64,000 bases of DNA from Gammaproteobacteria bacterium (GTDB lineage: Bacteria > Pseudomonadota > Gammaproteobacteria > Pseudomonadales > Azotimanducaceae): contig SYFY01000192.1 in the NCBI GenBank assembly GCA_005799745.1, positions 19,742 to 83,741 of the forward strand, given 5' to 3'. The notes below the pieces were generated by a model that was given only the letters and a program-made list of their open reading frames with translations, made no database searches and had not been told where the DNA came from. This document shows, in pieces, positions 9,447 to 18,662 of this stretch; position 1 is the stretch's first letter, and every line of letters begins with the position of its first letter. The translations under genes and the position numbers were made by a program.

Positions 9447-9476
9447 GAGTCAAGAAGCCGACGAAGGACGTGTCGA

Positions 9477-10238
9477 ATGCACCCGATTTTCCGACTGATC
9501 AAGAATTCAGCTGCAATTGGCCTGCTGACCCTGGCTGGAACCGCCTCGGCAGAGACCCTTTTTGGTGTCTACGCCGGCGCCGGTGGATGGCACCAGGACC
9601 CCGATGGCCACCTCACCTCCAATGGCACGCAGGTGGACACCAAGGAAGATATGGCGCTGGGCGATGGCAACGACAACATGTTCTGGCTTGCCTTTGAACA
9701 TCCCATTCCCTTTGTTCCCAACGTTCGGGTTCAGCAAACCGCCACCGATCTGCAAGGGCGCACCGAGCTGATCCGCGCGGTAGTGCTCGACGGTGTGAAC
9801 TTTGCGCCGCCTGGAATCATCGAGAGTGGATTTGAATTCAAGGTGCAGGACGCAATCCTGTATTACAACGTCATCGATGGCGAAACGCTGAGCCTCGATC
9901 TCGGTATCGCGGGACGCAAGATCGACGGCAGTGCCTTCATCAACAGCGGCGTGCGGTTTTCCGAAATCGAATTTGATGGCACAGTGCCCATGCTCTACGC
10001 ACGTGGTGAATGGAAAGTACTGAGTGGCTTCTGGTTCGGCGCTGGTGGTCAATACATCGAATACAAAGGCGACAGCTACATCGATGTAGATGGCGCCTTT
10101 GGCTGGCAGTCTGAATGGGGCGTGAGTGCCGAAATCGGTTATCGCTACATGCGCATGAAGGTAGAAGACCTTGGCGATATCGATAACGCGCGTCTCATGG
10201 TCGATGGTCCGTACGCCGCGTTGAACTACAAGTTCTGA
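9477..10238 (+). CDS. outer-membrane beta-barrel protein (TIGR04219-like)
   Basis: A 253-residue protein with a Sec signal peptide ending at 'GTASA|ETLFGVYAGAGGW' and regular beta strands, finishing in 'GPYAALNYKF' with the terminal phenylalanine expected for BamA-assembled barrels. The pattern fits the TIGR04219 outer-membrane family as I remember it. The start has an AAGGA ribosome site. It is transcribed away from dihydroorotase and probably under CRP control. Cargo or function is unknown. Confidence 0.8.
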   Translation: MHPIFRLIKNSAAIGLLTLAGTASAETLFGVYAGAGGWHQDPDGHLTSNGTQVDTKEDMALGDGNDNMFWLAFEHPIPFVPNVRVQQTATDLQGRTELIRAVVLDGVNFAPPGIIESGFEFKVQDAILYYNVIDGETLSLDLGIAGRKIDGSAFINSGVRFSEIEFDGTVPMLYARGEWKVLSGFWFGAGGQYIEYKGDSYIDVDGAFGWQSEWGVSAEIGYRYMRMKVEDLGDIDNARLMVDGPYAALNYKF

Positions 10239-10243
10239 TCCCT

Positions 10244-10825
10244 TTAGCCGCCCCACTCATTTTGGGAGCGGCTTCCTCCCGTTAGCGCCCGCCATCCTTC
10301 CAGTCCCAGCTTCTGCATCGTCTCCAGATTCCTTCGATAGATCTCGTCGGTGTCCACCATCGACTGCACCGCACGTTGAACACTGACTTCGCGCAAGAGA
10401 TGGAGGATGGGGTAGGGCGATCGGTTGGTGTAGTTGCAGACATCACTGCTTGAAAGATCTGCAAACTGAAACTCCGGATGAAAGTTCGCGATCTGGATTA
10501 CGCCACCCAGTTCCAGGGAATCGAGCAACCGGTCTGCTTTCTTCAGGAAACGATTGAAGTCGAGAAACTCGTCCAGGAAATAGGGGTAAATCAGTAGCGT
10601 CGTCTCGACTTCGTCAGGACTTACGCCTTCCAGGAATCGCAGCTCAGCCTGCAAGTCGTTCAGTAACTCAGCTGCCATTGTGGCAGTGCTGACGAAGTAA
10701 CGCGCGCGATCCGCTTTGTGCACAGCGCGGGCGAAAGGGCACAGGTTTAAACCGATCACGCAGGAGACCAACCAGCGTTTGGTGGCTTCAATGATCGCTG
10801 CTTGATCATCTGATTTGGACATCAT
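10244..10825 (-). CDS. DUF1415-family protein
   Basis: A 193-residue soluble protein with the family hallmarks 'IGLNLCPFA' near the N-terminus, 'TTLLIYPYFLDEFLDFN' in the middle and 'SDVCNYTNRSPYPILHLLRE' after it. DUF1415 is widespread in Gammaproteobacteria and has no established function. ATG 10825 (or 10822) is preferred to upstream codons because homology begins there. It converges with the barrel gene. Confidence 0.85.
   Translation of the reverse strand: MMSKSDDQAAIIEATKRWLVSCVIGLNLCPFARAVHKADRARYFVSTATMAAELLNDLQAELRFLEGVSPDEVETTLLIYPYFLDEFLDFNRFLKKADRLLDSLELGGVIQIANFHPEFQFADLSSSDVCNYTNRSPYPILHLLREVSVQRAVQSMVDTDEIYRRNLETMQKLGLEGWRALTGGSRSQNEWGG
10246..10273. terminator. possible shared hairpin between convergent genes
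   Basis: AGCCGC and GCGGCT pair around a G/C-rich inner part. The hairpin overlaps the last codons of the DUF1415 gene and lies just after the barrel gene. No clear U-tract follows on either strand, so this is weak. Confidence 0.3.
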
Positions 10826-10951
10826 GTCGCATAGTTGAACAAACACACCCAATAAGCCAGCTGCGACCCTATTTACCACTGCGAATTTTAGGGTGTGAAT
10901 TCTGAGACGTAGATCGGTCAGAATGATCCGACCCGGCACAGCGGAGGGCAT

Positions 10952-11470
10952 ATGAATTGGGATGCGGTATCGAGTCTCGCAGAGCTGGTCGGCGCTATGG
11001 CAGTGGTGGTCTCGCTCGTCTACCTGATCCGGCAAATCAAATTGAATTCAGACCTGGTGCAACAAAATTCCAGGCACATCGAAGGCACGATCTACCACTC
11101 CACCAACTCCGTGTTTCTAAACTGGCATGCGTTGATTGCAGGGGACCGCGAGGTCGCTCCGATCTGGATGCGATTTCTCGGCAGCGATTCACTGGAGCCT
11201 GAAGAGCGAGTTCGTGCTCACGCACTCGTGACGATGCTGTTCTTGTCTTACGAAGCCGACTTCGTCCAAGTGGGTCTCGGCGTCAGCAAACGGAATTCGT
11301 TGGACTACCCATCATTTAAGCTGATGCTCGAACGCGAGGCGGTGACGAATTGGTGGGAGAAGAACGGGCAGCGGATCTTCACGCAAGAATTTCGTGAAGC
11401 CGTGGACACCGTCAAAAACAGATTACAGCGCGATGCGCTCGTAAAGTCGAAATCTACAGCTGCAGCATAG
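10952..11470 (+). CDS. single-pass membrane protein, unknown
   Basis: A 172-residue protein: 'MNWDAVSSLAELVGAMAVVVSLVYLIRQIKLNSD' gives one N-terminal membrane helix followed by a conserved-looking juxtamembrane stretch, then a helical soluble part. Proteins of this shape, with 'E..GAi.vv.sLiYL..QI', are common hypothetical proteins in marine bacteria. I know no function. GGAGGGC precedes the ATG. Confidence 0.65.
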   Translation: MNWDAVSSLAELVGAMAVVVSLVYLIRQIKLNSDLVQQNSRHIEGTIYHSTNSVFLNWHALIAGDREVAPIWMRFLGSDSLEPEERVRAHALVTMLFLSYEADFVQVGLGVSKRNSLDYPSFKLMLEREAVTNWWEKNGQRIFTQEFREAVDTVKNRLQRDALVKSKSTAAA

Positions 11471-11479
11471 GAACGATCT

Positions 11480-11964
11480 GCGAATCGCGAGCTGCGGGCG
11501 TTGTTCAAACGCTGTCGCGTAAGGCCGCAAGTCGTTGAAGCCGGCACACCGCCAAATGCCCCTCTTTCGTGGGCGTACTCTGTGAGGCACCAGTTCATGT
11601 TCGCCGTCAGCCTGGTTCGCCCCCAGGGCAACGGTGAGGAGATCTGGTCGCCGTGCATGCCCAGGTTTGGGCCATAACCGTACTCGCCCAGCCATTTGAT
11701 GAAGGCATGGTGGCGCGAGAACCGTGAGTCACGTGCGCCGACCAGGAAACGAATGAGCGCAACTGCGACGGGATTGATGGCGAGATCACGGAACATGCGG
11801 TCGAGGCTTGAGAGTTTCTGAAAGATGAACTGGTTCGGTGGTCCGCCACCTCGGCCCAGGCGCGGTGCGTCGGCTGCAACATCGAGTTCGGCAACAGGCC
11901 CCTGTTCGTCATTCAGCGCGCAGTCACGGTCCGCACGCGCATACTCATCGTGTTTTGAAGAACC
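11480..11964 (-). pseudogene. phytanoyl-CoA dioxygenase (PhyH) remnant
   Basis: On the minus strand the sequence reads like the middle of a PhyH-family Fe(II)/2-oxoglutarate oxygenase: 'AVALIRFLVGARDS', then 'LGMHGDQ' (the H-x-D iron ligands), 'NMNWCLTEY' and 'RGAFGGVPAS'. The N-terminal part is missing because the frame is closed at about 11965. After 'VPAS' the frame is lost, with family-like sequence ('RPYATAFEQRP') continuing in another frame before it runs into the neighbouring gene. There is no intact reading frame, so this is a decayed gene. Confidence 0.7.
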
Positions 11965-12032
11965 TCAGATCAACAAAGCAGCAGGTGTTGATGGTTGGGG
12001 TTTTTCGGGGTCCATCGCAACGGAATACGCGT

Positions 12033-13622
12033 ATGACGAACATGTCGCAGAGAACAGCAGTGACGCTTGGCACTTCAGCTTTCGTGGAAAGTACTTCCGG
12101 CCGCTTGCTGCCAGACCTTGAGATTATCGCGCTGAATCGAATGGGTTTCGGGCGGAGTCTGCAGGACCTAGAGGCGTGGCGCAGCTTACCGGGAGATTCG
12201 GCAGAAAAACTCTCTGCCTGGATAGAGCGACAACTCCACTCGGATCGCATCGATGACAGCGAGTGCGAAAAACGACTGGAGGGCTTATCGACGATCAACA
12301 AACCGATCGAACGACTCTGGCAGGATCATTACCGAAAAGCACCTGAGGGTGACAAGAAATACGAGGCCATCTATCAGCCCGTTGAAGAAGTTAAAGCAGC
12401 GACTCTGCTCCGTGCGGTTTACAGCAAACGGCAACTGCAGGAAGTGCTGGCGGATTTCTGGCACAACCACTTCAACGTTTCACCCCATCGTAGTGAAGAA
12501 ATCGCCCCGGTTTTTCCGAGTTATGACCGTGAAGTGATCCACCGCCATCCGCTCGGCAATTTCCGGGAGATGCTGGAAGCCGTGGCGCAACACCCGGCCA
12601 TGCTGTTTTACCTCGATAACGCCCAAAACTCGCGCAATGGTCCGAATGAGAATTGGGCGCGTGAACTCTTTGAGCTGTACACGCTGGGTGCGCTGAACTA
12701 CCTGGGCGTCATGCGTCAAAAAGATGTGCCTGGTTTCGCCGACGGTCGTCCTGTGGGTTATGTCGATGACGACATTTATGAAGCGACCCGTGCGTTCACC
12801 GGTTGGCGTGTCAACGACAATGAAGACGAGTGGCAACCCGGGATGGAAGATACCGGCAGCTTTCGTTATTACGACCTCTGGCACGACCGCTTTCAGAAGT
12901 CAGTTCTCGGTAAACAACTTTCGCCGGATCAACCACCGATGAAAGACGGACGCGACGTATTGGATGCGTTAGCTGCACACCCAGGAACGGGGCGTCACAT
13001 TGCGCGCAAACTCGCGCTGCGGTTGATTGGAGACCATCCACCCGAATCACTCGTCGAACAGGCAGCCAGCCTCTTCACGTCTCAGTATCAGGCCCCCGAC
13101 CAGATCAGGCAGGTGGTGCGATTGCTGCTTCTCTCCAACGCCTTTGCCACCACCTGGGGTGACAAGCTCAAACGCCCCTTTGAAATCCTTGCAGGCACGT
13201 TGCGTGCCTTGTCAGCGGACATCAAGGCAGCGCAACCGACTGTCGGCAAGTTATGGCAGATGGGTCAACCGCTGTTTGGTCGCGTACCACCGGATGGATA
13301 TCCCGATCACAAGGAAGCCTGGAGCGGGACGAGTTCGATGCTGGAACGCTGGCGACACGTTGAAGGCTTCGCCTAGAACTGGTGGAAGGATGAGGTGTTT
13401 GCTGATTTGCCGGGTCAAACGCCCTTGTCAGTGAGTATGCCGAAACAGATCGTCGAGTTTTGGTCGCAGCGGATTTTGGGCTATTCGATGCCCGCAACTA
13501 TCCAGGAGATCGTTATTGCTGAGATCTACGCGCACCATGCCTTCGTGGACGAGGACCGGGTGTGGGCGATTCCACTCGCCGTTTCTGCGATCTTGATGTC
13601 TCCAGAATTTCAGTGGCGATAG
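12033..13622 (+). pseudogene. DUF1800 protein interrupted by an in-frame TAG
   Basis: A DUF1800-family protein, start 'MTNMSQRTAVTL', with the conserved 'IIALNRMGFG', 'LADFWHNHFNV' and 'NWARELFELYTLG' blocks. Translation stops at TAG 13374-13376, but the frame continues as 'NWWKDEVFADLPGQT' and ends with the family-typical 'ILMSPEFQWR' and a second TAG at 13620-13622, 529 residues in all. DUF1800 genes are nearly always paired with a DUF1501 gene, as here 32 bp downstream. TGG, CAG or AAG to TAG would explain the stop. Without the last ~80 residues the protein is probably non-functional. Confidence 0.85.
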
Positions 13623-13654
13623 CACGTCCAGGAAAACGGAGCTGAGGAAGAAAA

Positions 13655-14902
13655 ATGCACCGACGCGGGTTTCTGATCGGTTGTTCCGCCACCATCGCCT
13701 CGATGGCTGGCGCGAGTCTCAGCAACCTGAGCTTTGCAAAATCGGCCTCGGCTGACACGAGTGAAGGCACACTGGTCGTGGTTTATCTGCGCGGCGGCTG
13801 GGACGCGTTGAGTGTGTTGCCACCTTTGGGTGGAGAAGACCGGGGACACTACGAAGCGATACGGCCTTGGCTGAAGATCCCGGTTGAAGGTGAGAGTGCC
13901 GCGGTTGCCTTGGATGATCACCTGGGTTTACATCCCGCCTTAAGTGACTTGTTGGAGCTTTACCAGAGCAAACACCTGGCCGTTATCCCGGCCACTGGAC
14001 TGCCTCTGAATACACGCAGTCACTTTGATGCCATGCGGTTTATCGAAACCGGAACGCCAGGACAACGCGGAACCACGACAGGTTTGTTGAGCTGTCACCT
14101 TCAGTCCCTGCCAGAAGAAATTGATACACCGCTGCGAGCCGTCGCCTCGGATTTCGCCATACCAACGTCGTTGTTGGGCAGTGGTGAAGCCGTAGCGATG
14201 CGCAATCCCGCCGACTTTTTGCTAGTGGATGATGCTGATCATCGCAAGAAGCTGACCCGGTTGCTGTCACGGCTTTATGAAGGTGAATCCTGGCTGCATC
14301 ACGCAGGGCAACGCACCCTCGCGACGATTCGTGGGATGGAAAACCTCGGTGACGGTAAAACTTCGTCAGCTGCAGACTATCCCGATGGGGAGTTGGGTGA
14401 GCGTCTCAAGATGGTAGCGCCCCTGCTTAAACGTGGACTGCCGCTACGAGTCGCCACCGTAGATTTCGGCGGATGGGATACTCACAAGTGGCAGGGGGAA
14501 GGATCGCAGGGATACTTCGCAGATTTGCTGTGTCAACTCGGTGCGAGTCTGTCGACGTTTTATCGTGACCTCGAGGCCCACAACCTAACGAGCCGTTTGA
14601 GTGTGGTGGTGATGAGTGAGTTCGGTCGTCGACTTTCAGAAAACGCGTCTCGTGGAACGGATCATGGTCATGGAAGTGCCATGTTCGTACTCGGCGGTAA
14701 GGTCAACGGTGGGCGACTCTATGGGCAATGGCCGGGTCTTGCGCGTGAACAACTCTATGATCGCGCGGATCTTGCCGTCACCACCGACTATCGCCAGGTG
14801 ATCGCGGAAGTTCTCACAACACAGACATGGAATCCGCAGCTGGATATGGTCTTTCCGGGGTATGTGCCAGTTCCGGCGATGGGACTATTTCGAATGGCAT
14901 AA
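13655..14902 (+). CDS. DUF1501 exported protein
   Basis: A 415-residue protein with an N-terminal export signal ('MHRRGFLIGCSATIASMAGA', Tat-like but with a single Arg pair) followed by the DUF1501 features 'VVVYLRGGWDALSVLPP', 'TVDFGGWDTHKWQG' and 'VVVMSEFGRRLSENASRGTDHGHG'. DUF1501 has an alkaline-phosphatase-like fold by family knowledge. Its biological role with DUF1800 is not established. An ACGGAGCTGAGGAAG ribosome region precedes the ATG. Its partner gene upstream is broken, so the pair may not function. Confidence 0.88.
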   Translation: MHRRGFLIGCSATIASMAGASLSNLSFAKSASADTSEGTLVVVYLRGGWDALSVLPPLGGEDRGHYEAIRPWLKIPVEGESAAVALDDHLGLHPALSDLLELYQSKHLAVIPATGLPLNTRSHFDAMRFIETGTPGQRGTTTGLLSCHLQSLPEEIDTPLRAVASDFAIPTSLLGSGEAVAMRNPADFLLVDDADHRKKLTRLLSRLYEGESWLHHAGQRTLATIRGMENLGDGKTSSAADYPDGELGERLKMVAPLLKRGLPLRVATVDFGGWDTHKWQGEGSQGYFADLLCQLGASLSTFYRDLEAHNLTSRLSVVVMSEFGRRLSENASRGTDHGHGSAMFVLGGKVNGGRLYGQWPGLAREQLYDRADLAVTTDYRQVIAEVLTTQTWNPQLDMVFPGYVPVPAMGLFRMA

Positions 14903-14955
14903 TACCATACCGTTGCGGACCCCTTAGCTGATCGGGCTGGTACACTCCGTCTCCC

Positions 14956-16419
14956 ATGACGCTCGAAGCCGCCCGCACTGAACTAATCAACTTCCTCGGA
15001 CCGGATCTGATCCTTGATCCGGCGGGTAAACGTCCCTACGAGACGGACGGCCTGACTGCGATTCGCGAAGAGCCGTGGGCGGTTGCGCTACCGCGTACAC
15101 GAGACGCGGTGCTGCGTGCTCTCGATATCTGCAAGCGCCATCAGGTTCCTCTCGTGCCACGAGGTGCCGGTACGGGTCTCTCCGGTGGCGCACGGCCTAT
15201 TAAAGAAGGCCTTCTGCTATCGCTTGCCCGCCTCAACCGCATTCTCGACATCGACCTCGCTAACGGCGTTGCACGCGTTGAACCCGGCGTTCGTAACCTC
15301 GCCATCAGTGAAGCTGTCGCCAAACACGGGCTCTTCTACGCGCCTGATCCTTCCTCGCAAATCGCTTGCAGCATCGGCGGCAATGTCGCTGAAAACGCGG
15401 GGGGTGTGCATTGCCTGAAGTACGGACTCACCGTCCACAACGTCACGGGCATCACCTTCGCAACACTCGATGGTGTGGTGCGAACTGTAGGAGGTCTTGG
15501 TACTGACCCGCTCGGTATCGATTTACGTGCGTTGCTTTGTGGTTCCGAGGGGTTGCTCGGCATCGTGCTGGAAGTGACGGTGCGGCTCACACCGCTGCCT
15601 GAAAACAAAGCGGTGATGCTGGGTGCATTCCATTCGCTTGCTGATGCAGGCAATGCAGTGGCGCACATCATCAGCTCGGGGCTGATTCCGGCAGGACTCG
15701 AGATGATGGATCGCCTCGCGATCAAAGCCGCTGAAGATTTTGTGCATGCCGGATATCCGCTCGATGCTGAGGCGCTCCTGATCTGTGAACTCGACGGCTT
15801 GGCCCTGGAAGTAGAGAGTGATCGTGAACGGGTTGAAGCCTGCATGCGCGCTGATGGCGCCTATCGTATCGATGTCGCCACGGACGCCGTGTCACAGCAA
15901 CGCCTGTGGGCCGGCCGCAAAGCCGCGTTTCCAGCGGTAGGACGACTCGCGCCGGACTACTACTGCATGGATGGCACAATTCCGCGAGTTCGACTCGCCG
16001 AAGTGCTCGACCATATCTCCGCGTTTTCGAAGGAATATGGTCTCCCCGTCGCCATCGTTTTCCTTGCTGGTGACGGCAATCTGCATCCCTTAATCCTCTA
16101 CGACGCCAACGTTCCTGGAGAGCTTGAGAAAGTTGAAGAATTCGGTAGCCGAATCCTGTCTCAGTGTGTGGCGGTGGGAGGCGCGGTTTCGGGTGAACAC
16201 GGTGTAGGTATTGAGAAACTCGGTCCTATGTGTGACCAGTTTACTTCTGCGGAGCTTGAACAGTTCTTCCGTCTGAAGGCCGCGTTTGACCCGGAAAATT
16301 TGCTGAATCCGGGCAAGGCCATACCCACACTGCAGCGGTGTGTTGAAGCCGGTGGTATGCATGTCCATGGCGGACGAGAAGGTGGGCGAGAACCGTTTCA
16401 TCATCTGGAGCGGTTTTAG
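14956..16419 (+). CDS. glcD: glycolate oxidase subunit GlcD (FAD-binding)
   Basis: A 487-residue FAD-linked oxidase with the PCMH FAD fold: 'LVPRGAGTGLSGGARP', 'DPSSQIACSIGGNVAENAGG' and the C-terminal 'SGEHGVGIEKLGPM' and 'AFDPENLLNPGK'. With GlcE and GlcF it forms the membrane-associated glycolate dehydrogenase that oxidises glycolate to glyoxylate. The tail after 'NPGKAIPT' is about 25 residues longer than usual and His/Gly/Arg rich. Its TAG overlaps the GTG of glcE. D-lactate dehydrogenase is an alternative for the single subunit, but three adjacent genes favour glycolate. Confidence 0.92.
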   Translation: MTLEAARTELINFLGPDLILDPAGKRPYETDGLTAIREEPWAVALPRTRDAVLRALDICKRHQVPLVPRGAGTGLSGGARPIKEGLLLSLARLNRILDIDLANGVARVEPGVRNLAISEAVAKHGLFYAPDPSSQIACSIGGNVAENAGGVHCLKYGLTVHNVTGITFATLDGVVRTVGGLGTDPLGIDLRALLCGSEGLLGIVLEVTVRLTPLPENKAVMLGAFHSLADAGNAVAHIISSGLIPAGLEMMDRLAIKAAEDFVHAGYPLDAEALLICELDGLALEVESDRERVEACMRADGAYRIDVATDAVSQQRLWAGRKAAFPAVGRLAPDYYCMDGTIPRVRLAEVLDHISAFSKEYGLPVAIVFLAGDGNLHPLILYDANVPGELEKVEEFGSRILSQCVAVGGAVSGEHGVGIEKLGPMCDQFTSAELEQFFRLKAAFDPENLLNPGKAIPTLQRCVEAGGMHVHGGREGGREPFHHLERF

Positions 16420-17420
16420 TGAGGGATGCAGCGGCGCAGATCATTGATCGCATTCAACTCGCACGTGATTCGCGCACGACACTGCGCATTGCCGGGCAGG
16501 GCAGCAAAGCGGAGTTGTTAGGATCGAGGCGTGGAGATGTCCTGCTCGATCTGACCAGCCACTGCGGAGTCGAGCAATATCGACCCGAAGAACTGGTCAT
16601 CACCGCACGTGCAGGTACTTCGCTGGATGAGGTTAACCAAACCCTCGCAGAAAAGGGTCAGTGCTTGGCCGCGGAACCACCTGGTTACAAGTCACGAGGC
16701 ACTGTGGGTGGTGTGGTTGCTTCTGGTCTCTCCGGACCCTCCCGCCCGTTTCGAGGTTCTCTTCGAGACACGGTGCTGGGTGTTGTGATGGTCAATGGTC
16801 TCGGCGAACGGCTGAAGTTCGGTGGCGAAGTGTTCAAAAACGTCGCCGGGTTTGATGTGGCGCGGTTGATGGTGGGTTCGGAAGGCGCATTCGGTGTATT
16901 GCTTTCGGTCAGCCTCAGGGTTGCACCTTTAGATCCAGCGATTGGTTGTTTCCGAAAAGCCATGCCCGCATCGGATGCAGTGTCGTCCATGCGGGCGTGG
17001 GCGCTTAAGCCACTCCCGCTCACAGGCCTTGCGTGGGTGGACGGCGTTTTGCATTGGCGAATTGCAGGCGCACCCTCGGTGGTCGAGGCAACTCGCGTGA
17101 AGCTGGCTGGTGAGGAAGACGATCCCACGTTCTGGACGGCGCTTCGTGATCGTTCGTTACCTTGTTTTTCAACACTGGTGAACTCCCGCGCGCTGGTACC
17201 CCCATCAACCCCGCCTGACGGTGACGACGTGTGCATCGACTGGGCGGGTAGCTTGCGTTGGCGACGTGGTGATTCCACTTCAATAAACAACGTGAGCAAG
17301 ATCGGCGAATCACCTCTCTGTGGATCGGGAGTTGACCCACTGCTCATTCGCATCAAAGCAGCCTTCGACCCAGGACGTATCTTCAATCCGGATCTTCTGC
17401 ATGCAGACATCACTGCCTGA
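16419..17420 (+). CDS. glcE: glycolate oxidase subunit GlcE
   Basis: A 333-residue second FAD-binding subunit, shorter than GlcD. It shows 'LRIAGQGSKAELLG', 'EPPGYKSRGTVGGVVASGLSGP' and the C-terminal 'IKAAFDPGRIFNPD' typical of GlcE. The GTG start overlaps the glcD stop codon by one base, a sign of translational coupling, and the 3' end overlaps glcF by 20 bases. Confidence 0.92.
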   Translation: MRDAAAQIIDRIQLARDSRTTLRIAGQGSKAELLGSRRGDVLLDLTSHCGVEQYRPEELVITARAGTSLDEVNQTLAEKGQCLAAEPPGYKSRGTVGGVVASGLSGPSRPFRGSLRDTVLGVVMVNGLGERLKFGGEVFKNVAGFDVARLMVGSEGAFGVLLSVSLRVAPLDPAIGCFRKAMPASDAVSSMRAWALKPLPLTGLAWVDGVLHWRIAGAPSVVEATRVKLAGEEDDPTFWTALRDRSLPCFSTLVNSRALVPPSTPPDGDDVCIDWAGSLRWRRGDSTSINNVSKIGESPLCGSGVDPLLIRIKAAFDPGRIFNPDLLHADITA

Positions 17421-18591
17421 AGCGTTGCTCGCCACCGACAAAGGACAACGCGCAGAGGCGATCTTGCGCTCGTGTGTCCATTGCGGTTTTTGCAACGCGA
17501 CCTGTCCTACCTACCAGCTACTCGGTGATGAACTCGATGGTCCACGTGGTCGCATCTATCAGATCAAGGAGTTCCTGGAGACGGGTGTCGCGTCGCCGCG
17601 CATCAATACCCACCTCGACCGTTGTCTGACTTGTCGTGCTTGCGAGACAACGTGTCCGTCCGGTGTCGAATATGCCGAGCTGCTCGAGATTGCCCGCGAA
17701 AAGCTCCCGAATGATCGTCCTTGGTGGAAGCGTCTGCTCATCGAAGGGTTAAAGTTTGCAGTACCGCGGCGTGGGCTTTTCCGCTTGGTTGTTGCGGCCG
17801 GAAATCTGACAAAGCCGCTTCTTCCAAATAGTCTCGCGCGCAAGGTTCCACCCCTGCGGATGGCCGACCCGCTACGTACGGGCGAACACCCACGAAAGGT
17901 GATCGTGCTGCAGGGTTGTGTGCAATCCGTCAGCACCCCCGAGGTGAATGCGCATCTCGCGATGTTGTTGGATCGCAACGGTATCGAAGTGGTGATGCTG
18001 CCGGAGGAACAGTGTTGTGGTTCGCTCGCGCTGCATCTCAGTGATGATGATGCTATGAGACAGGTGATGCAGCACAACTTGAAGGCACTCTCCCCATGGA
18101 TGGACTCCGTTGAAGCGGTCATCTCAACGGCCAGTGGGTGTGGGGTGACCCTTCGTGACTATGGGCGGCACCTCATCAACACAGCCGATGCGGAGGCAGC
18201 AGTGCGAATGGCCTCAAAAACAGTTGATGTCGCGACCTATCTCGCACAATGCGGCATCACCTTTCAGGCCTCTCGCGAAGAACGACGCATCGCCTGGCAT
18301 GCACCCTGTACGTTGCAACACGGCCAACGCTCCCGAGGTACGGTCGAATCGCTCCTCATCGGTGCCGGTTATGAGTTAACCGAAGTCGCTGATCGGCACC
18401 TTTGCTGCGGTTCAGCGGGGACGTATTCGATTCTTCAGTCCGAACTCGGCACGCAGTTGCGTGATAACAAGGTCGCTGCACTCGAGGCCGGTCAGCCTGA
18501 CCTCATCGCCACCGCCAACATCGGTTGTCAGTTGCATCTGGCTTCCGCTGCTGGAGTGCCGGTCGTACACTGGGTACAACTGTTGAGATAA
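17401..18591 (+). CDS. glcF: glycolate oxidase iron-sulfur subunit GlcF
   Basis: A 396-residue protein with two 4Fe-4S clusters ('CVHCGFCNATCP' and 'CLTCRACETTCPSG') and two CCG-type cysteine motifs ('QCCGSLAL', 'HLCCGSAGTYS') as in electron-transfer subunits that feed the quinone pool. ATG 17401 inside the end of glcE gives the typical start 'MQTSLPEALL'. The gene closes the glcDEF operon and is followed by a 28-bp palindrome. Confidence 0.93.
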   Translation: MQTSLPEALLATDKGQRAEAILRSCVHCGFCNATCPTYQLLGDELDGPRGRIYQIKEFLETGVASPRINTHLDRCLTCRACETTCPSGVEYAELLEIAREKLPNDRPWWKRLLIEGLKFAVPRRGLFRLVVAAGNLTKPLLPNSLARKVPPLRMADPLRTGEHPRKVIVLQGCVQSVSTPEVNAHLAMLLDRNGIEVVMLPEEQCCGSLALHLSDDDAMRQVMQHNLKALSPWMDSVEAVISTASGCGVTLRDYGRHLINTADAEAAVRMASKTVDVATYLAQCGITFQASREERRIAWHAPCTLQHGQRSRGTVESLLIGAGYELTEVADRHLCCGSAGTYSILQSELGTQLRDNKVAALEAGQPDLIATANIGCQLHLASAAGVPVVHWVQLLR

Positions 18592-18594
18592 CTA

Positions 18595-18622
18595 GCCCGC
18601 ATTCTTCATGAAGAATGCGGGC
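18595..18622. repeat. 28-bp perfect palindrome after glcF
   Basis: Two 14-base arms, GCCCGCATTCTTCA and its exact complement, meet without a spacer. As RNA this would make a stable hairpin at the end of glcDEF. No U-tract follows, so either a Rho-assisted or processing hairpin, or a protein-binding palindrome for the MFS gene 40 bp downstream, is possible. Confidence 0.6.
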
Positions 18623-18662
18623 ACGAACTCATTCGGCACCGCACGCCAACTGGGGAGGAAAC

